Assembly (NCBI GenBank): GCA_023091735.1 | Contig: JALKBU010000176.1 | Coordinates: 1 to 64,000, forward strand | Length of the DNA stretch: 64,000 bases | Direction: 5' to 3' | From: Trichomonas tenax | Taxonomy: Eukaryota > Parabasalia > Trichomonadida > Trichomonadidae | In this document: one piece after another, positions 31,044-40,440 of the stretch | Layout: every line of letters starts with the position of its first letter | Position numbering within the stretch: position 1 is the stretch's first letter | Position numbers and translations under genes: made by a program | Notes under the pieces: generated by a model | Databases searched by the model: none | Told to the model about the DNA's origin: nothing | Seen by the model: only the letters and a program-made list of their open reading frames with translations

Positions 31044-33890
31044 TTATTCAAACAATGCAAAAGATATCTTTTCACACATAGTGAAGTATTCGTTGATTTC
31101 CTTGTAAACTTTCTCATCAGCGTCCATTCTAAATGGAATCTGGTGAACGATATTGAGCATGTTTGTGTCTGTGATGTTCAAGAACACTCTGTAGTTCCAA
31201 GAGAAACTAGCGAAGTTAATTGTGATCAAATCATTCCTCAACTTGCGAATGACGCGATCAAGTTTCTCGACAAGCATTGCAGGTGATTTGTCGAGAACTT
31301 TAGGAATCGTAACAGCGAACCTCTCGATGAAGCTCATGTAGTACTCGTACAATGGAATTGGAAGGCCTTTGAACTTCTCCATGGCTCTTGTGATTCCTTC
31401 AACTTTGAACAACTCAATGAGTGGACGCTTTCTCTCAGCGCAAACAGAAATGAGACCCATCAAGTCTAATCCCGATGAATGGTTCTGCTGCATCAAGATC
31501 TGCCACCACTTTGTGTGATCTTCGACAGAATCCATCAAGCACATGAACTTGTTGAAGACATCATAAGTGATCAAACTTGAATCAGATGAATGTCCACACA
31601 GCTCGAGAACTCCAACTGTTGTGCTGTAGATGTGTTGATGCTTGTCGAGGAAGAATGTTGCCGCTTGCGTCAAGAAGTCGAACATCTCCCACATTGGCTG
31701 TTCTGGAATTATCTTTGTTTTCATGAAAGAACCAGCTAAAACAGGGCTCAAACAACGAGCTAAAACAGTGTAGCAAGTTCTCATGTGCAAGCAGATGTTT
31801 GTGTGATCATCACGAAGGAGGCAGTCTTGAATCATCTTGAGAAGATTTGGAAATGTGAGATTGACAATGAAACTGTAAACAACAGATATGAATGAAATTT
31901 GTGGATACGAGAAGAAGTTTTCCATCATATTGGAGAAGAATTTCATGAATGGTTCAACATTTCTTGTAGTGAACAACAAAACAGAAACATCAGCGCAGAT
32001 CTGATTGACGATGTGAGGCAATTTAAACTGTCTCGAGAGCCATTCAACGAAGATGCTTTCGCCGTATTTCAGCTGAATGGCTTCATGACTCCTGATGAAG
32101 GGATCAGTCAAAAAGTTGTGGATGAGCTGGAATGCCCAAACTAATGGTCTGTCTTGGCGCTTGACACCTTCGAGTTTACCAATGTTAAGTCTGTCGAGTT
32201 CTCTCAACTCTGGAGCTCTGAATGGTTGTCCGAAGACAGGAACTAATGTTGGGAATAAATCTGGAATCTGTTTGAGCTCTTCTTGTGTGATATCATAACC
32301 TGGAACAGTGTTGAATTCGACCTTCCAAATATCGAATGTTGATTCATTTTCGATGATGTTCATTACCATCTCTGTTGACTGTGCATCATTCTTCTCTTCC
32401 TCCTCTTCGACTTGCTGCTTCTGCGGCTCCTCGATCATGATAATATTAACTGGATCCGTCTGGCACTCAGACTCAGCCGTTTCTATTTTATCTGTTTGTG
32501 TTTCGATGTATTTGAGACCTGATCTTCTCACCATAGAGTTGTTCTCGGAGATGAATGGATTAGTGGAATTGCCACCAGAACCAAGTCCCAGAAGCGATGT
32601 ATTCGATGAAATCCTTCCACGAGGTGGATTGAAGGCTCCAAGCTGAGACATCGATGGCGTAATTCCTCCGGGCATTCCGCCAACTGATGGTGAATCGGAA
32701 ATCTGTCCAACGTTGTCTGTAGCAATGATTTTCTTCTTTTTCTTCGACTTTGGAGGTGGCGGTAAGTCAGCGGTGTCAACGCATTTGTCGTCTTTAGGAA
32801 TGTTTTGAAGATTATAAACTGATCTGTTAAGGTTCTGGTTTTGTTGCTCAAGCTCTTTAATTCTGACTTCTGCCTTTCTGAGTTCCCAAACGACGCCTGA
32901 ATTTCCATCTTCGGATGATTTGATTTGTTGAGAGAATTTTTCGATGACTTCAAGTTGCTGCTTTGATTCTTCTACAGCTTTGCAGTACATTCTTTCGAAA
33001 CTTTCGGCTTTTGTTGCGTTTTCTTTTGATTGTATTTGAACACCTTGAAGGTTAACTTGTAGCATCGAAATTCTGTCCTCTCTGACCTGTAATTCTATAT
33101 CTTTATCGTTTGACATCTTAATAAGTTGTTCATTTTGCTTCTGAAGAGTATCAATATTTTGATTTAATTTTTGAATTTCTTCTTTCAGATCACTTGTTTC
33201 TTTCTTATATGAATTTAGTTCATTTGTAACATCTTGAAGCTGTTTTGAAAGTTTTTCGATTTGATCTTCAAAAGCAATGAAATATGAAGGGATATCCTCA
33301 ATAACTTCTTTGTAAAATGTTTGTAATCTTCTGAGCAAAATCGCTCTTTCGCTGCATGTTGTCTTATCGAGCAGAATTAACGAGTTCATCGCGATATTGT
33401 GACATTGAAGTAATTGATAAGTAACTTTGAGCTTCTCTGAATCATCCTTTGGTACAAATGTCATATATGGTTGCAACTCTTCATCAAGTTTCGCTGTGAT
33501 TTGTTGAATTTCTTGCCTTAAATGTACTTTAGCGTCGTTTCCGAATGTCGGTGGTTTGACGAATTGTTGGACAACCTTCGGCTGACCGCCAATCAGTGAC
33601 TCAATAGGCGGTGGTTTGTAAGAAAAAGGCACTTGTGGAGTTGTTGAATACACAGGATCGAGTTGTGTTCTCGATCTTGGTGGTACTGGATCATACTTTG
33701 GTAGTTGTTTCGGTTTTTTATTTCGTTGTGAATTTTTTTCTTCTTTTTCAGGTGGTGGAGATCGAAATGGCGAACTATCGTGAACTTTTTGGACAATAGA
33801 CGATGGATTAACTAAGTGACTCTCCAGGACAGCGTCAGAAAGTGGAGGGAGAGGACCCCTTAGCCATGAAAGGTGCTCTCCTTCCGTCAT
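31044..33890 (-). CDS. Axonemal dynein light chain-like coiled-coil protein
   Basis: 948 aa. Residues 1-115 are Pro-rich and probably disordered. Residues ~120-235 resemble the axonemal dynein light chain (p28) domain: a helical segment with CSERAILLRRLQTFYKEV, matching the CSERG-x-LL-x(n)-R-x(n)-Y signature. Residues ~205-360 form a long coiled coil. A Gly/Ser-rich hinge with a poly-Lys patch follows, then ETQTDKIETAESECQTD, two TQT-like motifs of the LC8-binding type. The last ~390 residues are globular and helical. This layout recalls AXDND1-like proteins. Axonemal or cytoskeletal location is inferred. The ATG at 33890 is the first in the frame. Confidence 0.65.
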   Translation of the reverse strand: MTEGEHLSWLRGPLPPLSDAVLESHLVNPSSIVQKVHDSSPFRSPPPEKEEKNSQRNKKPKQLPKYDPVPPRSRTQLDPVYSTTPQVPFSYKPPPIESLIGGQPKVVQQFVKPPTFGNDAKVHLRQEIQQITAKLDEELQPYMTFVPKDDSEKLKVTYQLLQCHNIAMNSLILLDKTTCSERAILLRRLQTFYKEVIEDIPSYFIAFEDQIEKLSKQLQDVTNELNSYKKETSDLKEEIQKLNQNIDTLQKQNEQLIKMSNDKDIELQVREDRISMLQVNLQGVQIQSKENATKAESFERMYCKAVEESKQQLEVIEKFSQQIKSSEDGNSGVVWELRKAEVRIKELEQQNQNLNRSVYNLQNIPKDDKCVDTADLPPPPKSKKKKKIIATDNVGQISDSPSVGGMPGGITPSMSQLGAFNPPRGRISSNTSLLGLGSGGNSTNPFISENNSMVRRSGLKYIETQTDKIETAESECQTDPVNIIMIEEPQKQQVEEEEEKNDAQSTEMVMNIIENESTFDIWKVEFNTVPGYDITQEELKQIPDLFPTLVPVFGQPFRAPELRELDRLNIGKLEGVKRQDRPLVWAFQLIHNFLTDPFIRSHEAIQLKYGESIFVEWLSRQFKLPHIVNQICADVSVLLFTTRNVEPFMKFFSNMMENFFSYPQISFISVVYSFIVNLTFPNLLKMIQDCLLRDDHTNICLHMRTCYTVLARCLSPVLAGSFMKTKIIPEQPMWEMFDFLTQAATFFLDKHQHIYSTTVGVLELCGHSSDSSLITYDVFNKFMCLMDSVEDHTKWWQILMQQNHSSGLDLMGLISVCAERKRPLIELFKVEGITRAMEKFKGLPIPLYEYYMSFIERFAVTIPKVLDKSPAMLVEKLDRVIRKLRNDLITINFASFSWNYRVFLNITDTNMLNIVHQIPFRMDADEKVYKEINEYFTMCEKISFALFE

Positions 33891-34518
33891 TAAAATTTAA
33901 ATTCTCTCGTTTCTTTATAAAATTTTTGACATTTGAATTTTATTTGGCAAAATTAAATTATTTGAATTATTTACTTGTCAAACTAGTGATGAATTTTGAC
34001 ATGCTAAAACTAGCTTCATTGGGAAAATCCTTCTACAGTTGTATTTGCACAAAATAACCAAGAAAACTTTGATTTACTTTCATAGTAAATACATTTATTT
34101 TTAATAAGAAAGCATAATTTTGAAATTCAAAATTCAATTTAACAAAATATAGAATATTTTGTAATAAAAATGTTGTATATAAATAAAATGCAAAATATTC
34201 TATAGTTCATGAGTTATTTTTGAGGAAATATTTATCTTTTCTTTAGATTTCATTATTTTTTATCTCAAACTATAGATTTTTCATATTGAGTTTTTTTAAA
34301 GTCTTAAAAAATTGCCGTTTAAAAATATTTTCCACTCAAAAAACACGATATTTATACATAATTAACATAGAGCTATCATATCAATGAATAAAAACAATAA
34401 ACATGAAAATATGTTTTGAACATTATCATCATTTGGTGTTGAGTTTCAGGATATAGTCAGTACATCTCTATGTCTATCATAATGTAATAATGTGAATTGT
34501 CAATATAAAAATAATAAA
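33891..34518. other. AT-rich divergent intergenic region
   Basis: Separates two divergent genes. Holds TTACTTGTCAAACT and TTTTGACATGCTAAA (about 33970-34010), variants of the recurring intergenic motif; nothing else identified. Confidence 0.45.
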
Positions 34519-35868
34519 ATGCATTCAGTAGATACAAAGCCGAACAGTACGATAAAAAGGAACATATTCAATACCCGCATCGTGGGAACTGACTCAGAAA
34601 AGCCCTCCAGGAGTCTTGAAGATGGTTTATTATCAGAATTCGTATCTCAAATCGAAAATCAAATAAATTCAGACGATGAAAAACGAATAATCGATGGGCT
34701 ATCGAATTTGCACATCATGTTACAAAGCAATCCATCCTTTATCTCCAGTTTTCCAAATATCGAATTATTATTTAATCGAGTAGTCATGCTTTTAGAATCA
34801 CCAAACAAGATGTTCGTTACTTTGTCTACAAAGATAATTATCCAATTTATCGAAGAAAATAAACCTCTCGCAGAACAATATCTTATCTCACTCAATTTAG
34901 CAAATAGGATCATATCAGTTTTTCCATCATATCTTGCTATAAAATGCTTCATGGGTTTGTATGAATACAAGGAAATTTCAGATAATTTTCCGCCAATTTT
35001 GATCAAGAATCAATTTATTCGATTTATTACAAATTTACCGACATTTTCACCTTTGATTCAAAGCATTTATGAGTTCTTCAATACATTTAGCTCCATTTTT
35101 ACGCTCGAACCGCAAGATATTTCAACAATATATGAAATAATAGTCCAATCAATAAGATTCCCACAATCCGGTGCATTGTTACTCAAAATATTCAATGTTC
35201 TTTTCGAAAACATTAAATACACATTAATGCAGACAGATATCATTCCTAATTTAATCAAAACGATGCTTGGTGTTGGATATAAGTTCCTTGTACCAGAGAG
35301 TTTAGTGTTATTTACTAACATAGCTTTGATTGAAGAAAATATAAATGGAACAAAATATCTTTCCAATTGCGGGGTTTTGGAACTTGCAAGTTCGAACCTT
35401 TCAAGATATGATGACGATGATGTTTTAATTCCTACAATAGAATTCATTAGCTTCATGGCAACACGAGGTGATGAAATTAATAATGATTATATACGTAATC
35501 TATTCGTTGCAAGGATGAATGGAACAATGGAATTCTCCTACAATATGAGATACGCTGTATATAAGATGGCATATACATTTTATTTAACAGAAAATCCAGA
35601 TCTTTGTCAATATCTTAATCCTAGAGATGTATTCATGGAGTCAGTCAATATGCTTGAATCAGATCGCAATGACTTCAAGAAACCCATCTTAGAAACAATC
35701 TACACAAACTTACAGAAAGATGATGCAGTTTTTCACGATATATGTTTAGAAATAGCTTTGGCAGAAGAATTCAATGATATAATCAGTTGTTTAGCGGATG
35801 ATTCAGACAAAGAAATTTCAGCCCTCGCATCAGCGATCCTTGATTATGTCACGATTTTGGAAATATGA
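34519..35868 (+). CDS. ARM/HEAT-like helical repeat protein
   Basis: About 449 aa from ATG 34519; an in-frame ATG at 34492 would begin in the leader. After a basic N-terminus (TIKRNIFNTR, a possible localisation signal) come successive helix pairs with ARM-like spacing, such as ISSFPNIELLFNRVVMLLES, STKIIIQFIEENKPLAEQYL and TMLGVGYKFLVPESLVLFTN. No canonical armadillo consensus is fully kept. Similar Asn/Ile-rich helical proteins are numerous in trichomonads, and 52475-53935 in this window looks like a distant relative. A scaffold or transport role is likely, but nothing in the sequence defines the partner. Confidence 0.6.
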   Translation: MHSVDTKPNSTIKRNIFNTRIVGTDSEKPSRSLEDGLLSEFVSQIENQINSDDEKRIIDGLSNLHIMLQSNPSFISSFPNIELLFNRVVMLLESPNKMFVTLSTKIIIQFIEENKPLAEQYLISLNLANRIISVFPSYLAIKCFMGLYEYKEISDNFPPILIKNQFIRFITNLPTFSPLIQSIYEFFNTFSSIFTLEPQDISTIYEIIVQSIRFPQSGALLLKIFNVLFENIKYTLMQTDIIPNLIKTMLGVGYKFLVPESLVLFTNIALIEENINGTKYLSNCGVLELASSNLSRYDDDDVLIPTIEFISFMATRGDEINNDYIRNLFVARMNGTMEFSYNMRYAVYKMAYTFYLTENPDLCQYLNPRDVFMESVNMLESDRNDFKKPILETIYTNLQKDDAVFHDICLEIALAEEFNDIISCLADDSDKEISALASAILDYVTILEI

Positions 35869-36507
35869 TTTCGGTTTACACGACAAATTTTTAAAATTTA
35901 CACATCAAAATTCACAAACTTTGACATGTAAATCAAAATAGAATCAATCCTTTTGGAGCTACCATGCATAGTTTTGTTTTGAGCCTCGACTATTTATGAT
36001 ATTATTTTTCTTTTCAATATCATAAAGTTTTCAGATCAAAATTTTTAATATTATGATATGAGATATATTTTATTGACTATTTAAACTGTTATGTATTAGA
36101 AGCTGTTTTATAATATTTGCCATGCTGTTGATTAGTGTTGTAAAAATTTTTCTTTTCAATATATCATTCTTTTATCATTCATTCAGAGACATAGATATTC
36201 AACAATAGATAACCATTGAAAAATAGTATTTAATGATAATAGTTATGAGATATAATTTTGTTAATTATGTTTTCCTAAATAATATATAAGAACTTTCGTC
36301 ACTTGGTGCTTAAAGTGTAGATTGAGGTAAAGGAGTATAGATTGAGGATTATAGTTATTTTGGATGAAAATGGAATCATAAAATCCAAAATAATAATATC
36401 TTATTTTTTATAGTTTTTTACCAAATATATCGAAAACAGTGTCCAAATATATCCCAAAAACGCGAAAAAACAAAAGTGGATTTTACGGTTTTATCGGTTT
36501 TGGTCGG
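35869..36507. other. AT-rich intergenic gap upstream of eL13
   Basis: No gene seen. GACATGTAA occurs at 35923-35931. Confidence 0.45.
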
Positions 36508-36516
36508 CCTTTTCGA
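36498..36516 (+). promoter_or_regulatory. CCTTTW (M5-like) start element of eL13
   Basis: TTTTGGTCGGCCTTTT lies directly before the ATG at 36517; CCTTTT is at 36508-36513. The same arrangement, TTTGGTCCGTCCTTTT, precedes uL30. CCTTTW is known in T. vaginalis as a core-promoter motif that replaces the Inr and surrounds the start of transcription. The shared upstream TTTGGTC extends the match. Confidence 0.65.
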
Positions 36517-37086
36517 ATGGTAGCTAAGAACAACCAGATTCCAAATGATCACCTTCGTAAATACTGGTATCACCGTGTAAAGACATACTTCGATGACCCA
36601 GCTCGTGCCCAGCGCCGCCGCAACGCTCGCAACCTTCGCGCTAAGAAGATCGCCCCACGCCCAGCCGAGGGACCACTCCGCCCAGTTGTCCGCTGCCCAA
36701 CAGTCCGATACAACATGAAGACACGCCTTGGCCGTGGTTTCACACCAAAGGAACTTATCGCTGCCGGTTTCGATCCAGCTCTCGCTCGCTTCCAGGGTAT
36801 CGCTGTTGATGCTCGCCGTGCCCACTCCAAGGATGCCATGGTCCAGCAGAACGTCGAGCGCCTGAAGGCTTACAAGGCTCGCCTCATCAAGGTCAAGAAG
36901 GGTGAGAACGTCGAGCAGGTTAACGATGCTGCCCTCTTCGCTGTTCCAAAGGTCCAGAACGAAATCAAGTTCCGTGTTATCAAAGCTGAAGAGAAGAAGG
37001 CTGAGCTCTTCAAGGAGAAGACAGATAAGCTCAAGGCTTTCCGCGAGGCTAAGAAGGCTAAGAAAGAGTCCAAGCACAAGAAATAA
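36517..37086 (+). CDS. RPL13: 60S ribosomal protein eL13
   Basis: 189 aa from ATG 36517; an upstream in-frame ATG at 36439 would add 26 residues that are not part of the family and would be read from the promoter. Family landmarks are HLRKYWYHRVKTYFDDPARA near the N-terminus, ARKIAPRP-like RAKKIAPRPAEGPLRPVVRC, PTVRYNMKTRLGRGFT and IAVDARRAHS. eL13 sits in the large subunit near the exit side. The Lys-rich tail is usual. Codon use is strongly biased to C- and G-ending codons (GCC, CGC, AAG), unlike neighbours, as expected for high expression. It converges with uL30 346 bases away. Stop TAA is followed by A, giving the TAAA signal. Confidence 0.95.
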   Translation: MVAKNNQIPNDHLRKYWYHRVKTYFDDPARAQRRRNARNLRAKKIAPRPAEGPLRPVVRCPTVRYNMKTRLGRGFTPKELIAAGFDPALARFQGIAVDARRAHSKDAMVQQNVERLKAYKARLIKVKKGENVEQVNDAALFAVPKVQNEIKFRVIKAEEKKAELFKEKTDKLKAFREAKKAKKESKHKK

Positions 37087-37432
37087 ATTGATTTAGCTTA
37101 CCGTATTCTGAATTGAATAAATTTTTATATAGAAATCTTCTTTTCTTGTGTTTAAATCAAGCTTTCAAATCTCAATTCTTTCCTCTATCTCATCATGTTC
37201 TCCCCTTTTCGAAAATATCACAAATGATAGCGAGACAAAATGTCAGGCCATAACTTACAAAAATGAATTTTTTGCTTCATGGGAATATTGCATTTGGAAT
37301 GTTTTAGATTAAAAACAAAATAATATTTTTAAATAATATATTTGTCTTGTATGATAGGTATAATAATAAATAAGTAGATTTTGAAGTTAAAAAGAAACAA
37401 GATTTGAGTGAGAAAATTTATATGAAATGAAT
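37087..37432. other. Spacer between convergent ribosomal protein genes
   Basis: AT-rich, no gene. Both ribosomal genes end here and each has a stop overlapping TAAA, the trichomonad polyadenylation-type signal. Confidence 0.5.
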
Positions 37433-38152
37433 TTAGATCATTCTCTCGACGAGTTCATCAAGAAGGTTCTCACGGTTGCCGTAGTCACCACCCTCGATGT
37501 AGTGGCGGGTAACCTTTCTCATGCCACCCTTTGGAGCGTGGAGCTTGAATGGGGCAAGGAAGCGGTTAGCAGCAGCGAAGTTTGGACCAACTGTGTAGAT
37601 CTCGTGTGCGAGGTCTTCAACAGACTCGATGCCGAACTGGCCAAGACCAACCTTGACGATCTGGTTGTCTGTGATTGGGAGGCGCTGGCCGTTGAGAGAA
37701 GCAGCACCGTGCTGGTAGATGAGCTTGCGGACCATCTCGACAGATGGGTAGCCGAAAGCAATCTGTGGTGTGCAGCGCTTGAGCATTTCGATTGTAGCCT
37801 TGTTGAGGCGGACGAATATAGCGTTGTACTTCTGGCGCAGGCGGAAGAGGGCGAGGATCTTGCGGACATCTGGGTGAAGCTTGTTTGTACCCTTTGTGCG
37901 GATGACGAGGGCGAACTTGGCTTCAGCTGGGACGTAGAAAGCCTTGTCAGCAAAGGCTTTGTTCTCGGCATCGAACTCAGCCTTAACGGAGGCGACGTAC
38001 TCAGCGGCGTACTTCTTAGCACGCTCCTGGATCTTGGCCTCGTTAGCCTTGGCGGCGGCGAGGAGCTCCTCCTTCTTCTTGAGGTAGGCCTGCTTCTGGG
38101 CGTTCTTGCGCTCCTCAATCTTCTTAAGGCACTCAGTCATTGGCTTGGACAT
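37433..38152 (-). CDS. RPL7: 60S ribosomal protein uL30 (L7)
   Basis: 239 aa from ATG 38152. The in-frame ATG at 38194 is rejected because the intervening 42 bases contain the promoter motif. N-terminal basic coiled region (KNAQKQAYLKKKEELL) precedes the L30 fold: FALVIRTKGTNKLHPDVRKI, LFRLRQKYNAIFVRLNKATI, AFGYPSVEMVRKLIYQHGAA, and the C-terminal ESVEDLAHEIYTVG plus KGGMRKVTRHYIEGGDYGNR, all typical of eukaryotic L7. It is a structural protein of the large subunit near the 5S rRNA side. Codon use is as GC-biased as that of eL13. Stop TAA is followed by A. Confidence 0.96.
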   Translation of the reverse strand: MSKPMTECLKKIEERKNAQKQAYLKKKEELLAAAKANEAKIQERAKKYAAEYVASVKAEFDAENKAFADKAFYVPAEAKFALVIRTKGTNKLHPDVRKILALFRLRQKYNAIFVRLNKATIEMLKRCTPQIAFGYPSVEMVRKLIYQHGAASLNGQRLPITDNQIVKVGLGQFGIESVEDLAHEIYTVGPNFAAANRFLAPFKLHAPKGGMRKVTRHYIEGGDYGNRENLLDELVERMI

Positions 38153-38180
38153 TCGTGAAAAAGGACGGACCAAAGCCGTC
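38153..38180 (-). promoter_or_regulatory. CCTTTW (M5-like) start element of uL30
   Basis: On the minus strand CTTTGGTCCGTCCTTTTT then CACGA precede the ATG at 38152; CCTTTT is at 38164-38159. It matches the element before eL13, including the upstream TTTGGTC. Confidence 0.65.
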
Positions 38181-38530
38181 CAAACCGACAACAATTGTAA
38201 ACTTTACGTTTCAGTTATGTCAAATAAACAAACTTTACACGTCTTAATTATCATTTTCTGCCATGTAATTTTTTTCTTTTTCTCCAAAAACATCATTTCA
38301 ACCTTCTTTTCTACTAAAACTATAATCTTTACATCGATATAAACACATACATCAATTCTAATTTGATTTTCTCTAATTTAAAATTTTCAATTTGAACAAT
38401 AATCTTTTGCAATATTATCAAATTATTCAACTCCAGTCTATAGTGAAACTATCAAGAGCTGAAAATTATTTGACTTCAAAAAGTTACATGTCAAAATGAT
38501 TAGAATTTTTGTCACGTGAAAAAGTTTACA
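38181..38530. other. AT-rich intergenic gap
   Basis: No gene. TTACATGTC at 38484-38492 and TTGTCACGTGAA at 38509-38520 lie within 50 bases of the next ATG and are forms of the recurring motif. Confidence 0.5.
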
Positions 38531-39794
38531 ATGAAGAAGAAGAACTACTTTGATTATTCATCTTTTTCGAGTGATGATTTAGAGGAATTTGCTTTGGAGA
38601 GGAAAGCAACTTCGCAAAAGGATCTGGCGTTATTGAAGAAGATGAATATCGACAGTCTTCTTAGAGAGCGACAGATGGAAAATTTATCTTCAAACCAAAG
38701 CTCACAGGAAGTGAACACTAAAAAGAAGACATCTGAGATTATAAAAAAGATGAATGAATTGCTGCAACTGATGAAAGCATCGATGGATCTATATTCAATG
38801 TAAAAAACATTAAATTCCCAACAGGAATACTAAAAATTATCGAAAATATATACAAATTCGGTAAATTTTCCACAGATAAATTAGAACTTGTCGAAGAATG
38901 GGTTTTCATGGCAACAATCAAAGCTCCTAAGGATATTATCATAACTCCTACTGTTATATATATAGACTATTGTATACACTTTATAAAACAAAGAATTCAA
39001 AATTCGGTGATTGCATATTCAATCTATTAAAATACATACCAACGGAGATACTTGATTTCACTGCAATATATGATTTGTTCAAATTGATATACAGTGAGGA
39101 AGAAAGTTTGATAATTTATCCTTTGTTGCTACTTAAGCCTAATCTATACTCAAATATGACAATGGTATTCCTTAAAAATATCGTTTATATGCTTGTTGGA
39201 GGTATTTTAACAACATCAGTTACAAAACATCCGTTTTTCTTCGTTCTTCCAGGGCATTTGCTGGAAGCATTGACATATCTACGCAAATCAGACCAAAGGA
39301 AAGTTGCCGCAGATGTTGTTCAAGTGTTAAAATCGATGCCAAAAGAAACAACAGCGTATCTCGTTTCATTCTTACCAATTGATCCTGGCGCAGCGGAATT
39401 TACGTCGTATATAGGCTTCTCTATGGTTTTCCACTTCTTTTCACTAGAATTGGCAGATCCCTGCGATGTGAAGAAAAACTTCACCACGATGTCATCGAGT
39501 ATCCACAAACTGAAGACACTGTGCCAATCAGGATCAGAGGAGGAAGTATTTGCAGCGAGCGCTATCATCGCTTTGCTTGAGAAATTAACTGTCATGGAGA
39601 TAGGCTTCAAACAGCTCGACAAAAGGAAGATAAATAGACTCACACAGGAGCTGCATATGTCATTCTTCACTAAAAATCACACAGATCTCGTAGCATTGAA
39701 AGAGCAATTACATTTCACACGTGTACAGCTTGATAACTTATCAGATGAGTACTTTGGCAACAAGAGCGTCGAAGTCAATCCATGGGATTCGTAA
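38531..39794 (+). pseudogene. Helical protein gene with two frameshifts
   Basis: Three consecutive frames join into one protein of about 420 codons. The first runs from ATG 38531 to about 38760 (acidic, Ser-rich, then KKMNELL). The second is open from about 38764 to 38990 (SIDGSIFNVKNIKFPTGILK, VEEWVFMATIKAPKD). The third is open from about 38970 to 39794 (KYIPTEILDFTAIYDLFKLI ... EYFGNKSVEVNPWDS). Each step corresponds to the loss of one base; the first lies beside a run of six A. The C-terminal part looks fully gene-like. The protein is helical and resembles other ARM-like trichomonad proteins; function unknown. It may be a recent pseudogene, or an intact gene with two assembly errors. Confidence 0.65.
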
Positions 39795-40140
39795 ATTCCA
39801 TAATTTTTTTTGCTTGTTATGAATAAACAATGTATGTATTGTTTTTGTCATGTAAACTCATAAATTGTCATATCATTAAACATTTGAATTGACCAATGAC
39901 CAGAAAATGACACTTAAAGTTCTTAAAATTATATAAAATGACAAGGAAATGTCAAAAAATCAGATAAGTGCAAATTTGGTTTTTATCATTTGCCTCTTAG
40001 ATATGGCATGTTTATGCAGAAATATATCTAAATCGACAAGAAAAAATAGTCAAAAACAGAATTTTTGAGAATCAAACAATATAATTTAGTCAAGTAAAAG
40101 AAATTTCCGGAAATATAAACAGGGGTATTTGTATGGCGCA
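39795..40140. other. AT-rich convergent spacer
   Basis: No gene. TTTGTCATGTAAAC at 39844-39857 is a form of the recurring motif. Confidence 0.45.
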
Positions 40141-40440
40141 TTAAAGGTCGCGGGATTTGATATAGCGGATTGTAGAAATCCAATCCTGCGTATCATTTGG
40201 ATTATCGGTAACTATATAAAAGACTCTATCCGGCGTATTTAGCTTAAATGCAGGCTGTCGCTTGCAATCTGGCGCTGTTTCGGGCGTTGCTTGCTGCAAA
40301 TTTATTCTTCCTTTCTCTTTCGAACCCGGTTTCGTATAATATATGAGGTCGTTCGCTGTAAGCACGAAGTACCTCCTCTTCCATGTTTTGATGTGGCCTC
40401 CTTGCTTTGTCATCCATCCCTCCTTATAACTCATGCTCAT
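40141..40440 (-). CDS. Small PH-domain protein
   Basis: 99 aa, essentially one pleckstrin-homology domain. It opens with KEGWMTKQGGHIKTWKRRYF, the typical beta1-beta2 basic loop. It continues with FVLTANDLIYYTKPGSKEKG and a strand FKLNTPDRVFYIVTD, and ends with the invariant C-terminal helix Trp in DTQDWISTIRYI. The K-x(n)-K-x-R-x-R/Y pattern suggests phosphoinositide binding, expected to recruit the protein to membranes. With no other domain it may act as a lipid-binding adaptor. Start context on the minus strand is A-rich and short. Stop lies in the context TAATG. Confidence 0.9.
   Translation of the reverse strand: MSMSYKEGWMTKQGGHIKTWKRRYFVLTANDLIYYTKPGSKEKGRINLQQATPETAPDCKRQPAFKLNTPDRVFYIVTDNPNDTQDWISTIRYIKSRDL

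Noticed and set aside
36418..38158. Long antisense frames over the ribosomal protein genes
   Set aside because: They are shadows caused by the C/G-ending codons of eL13 and uL30; they have no start context and no recognisable domain.
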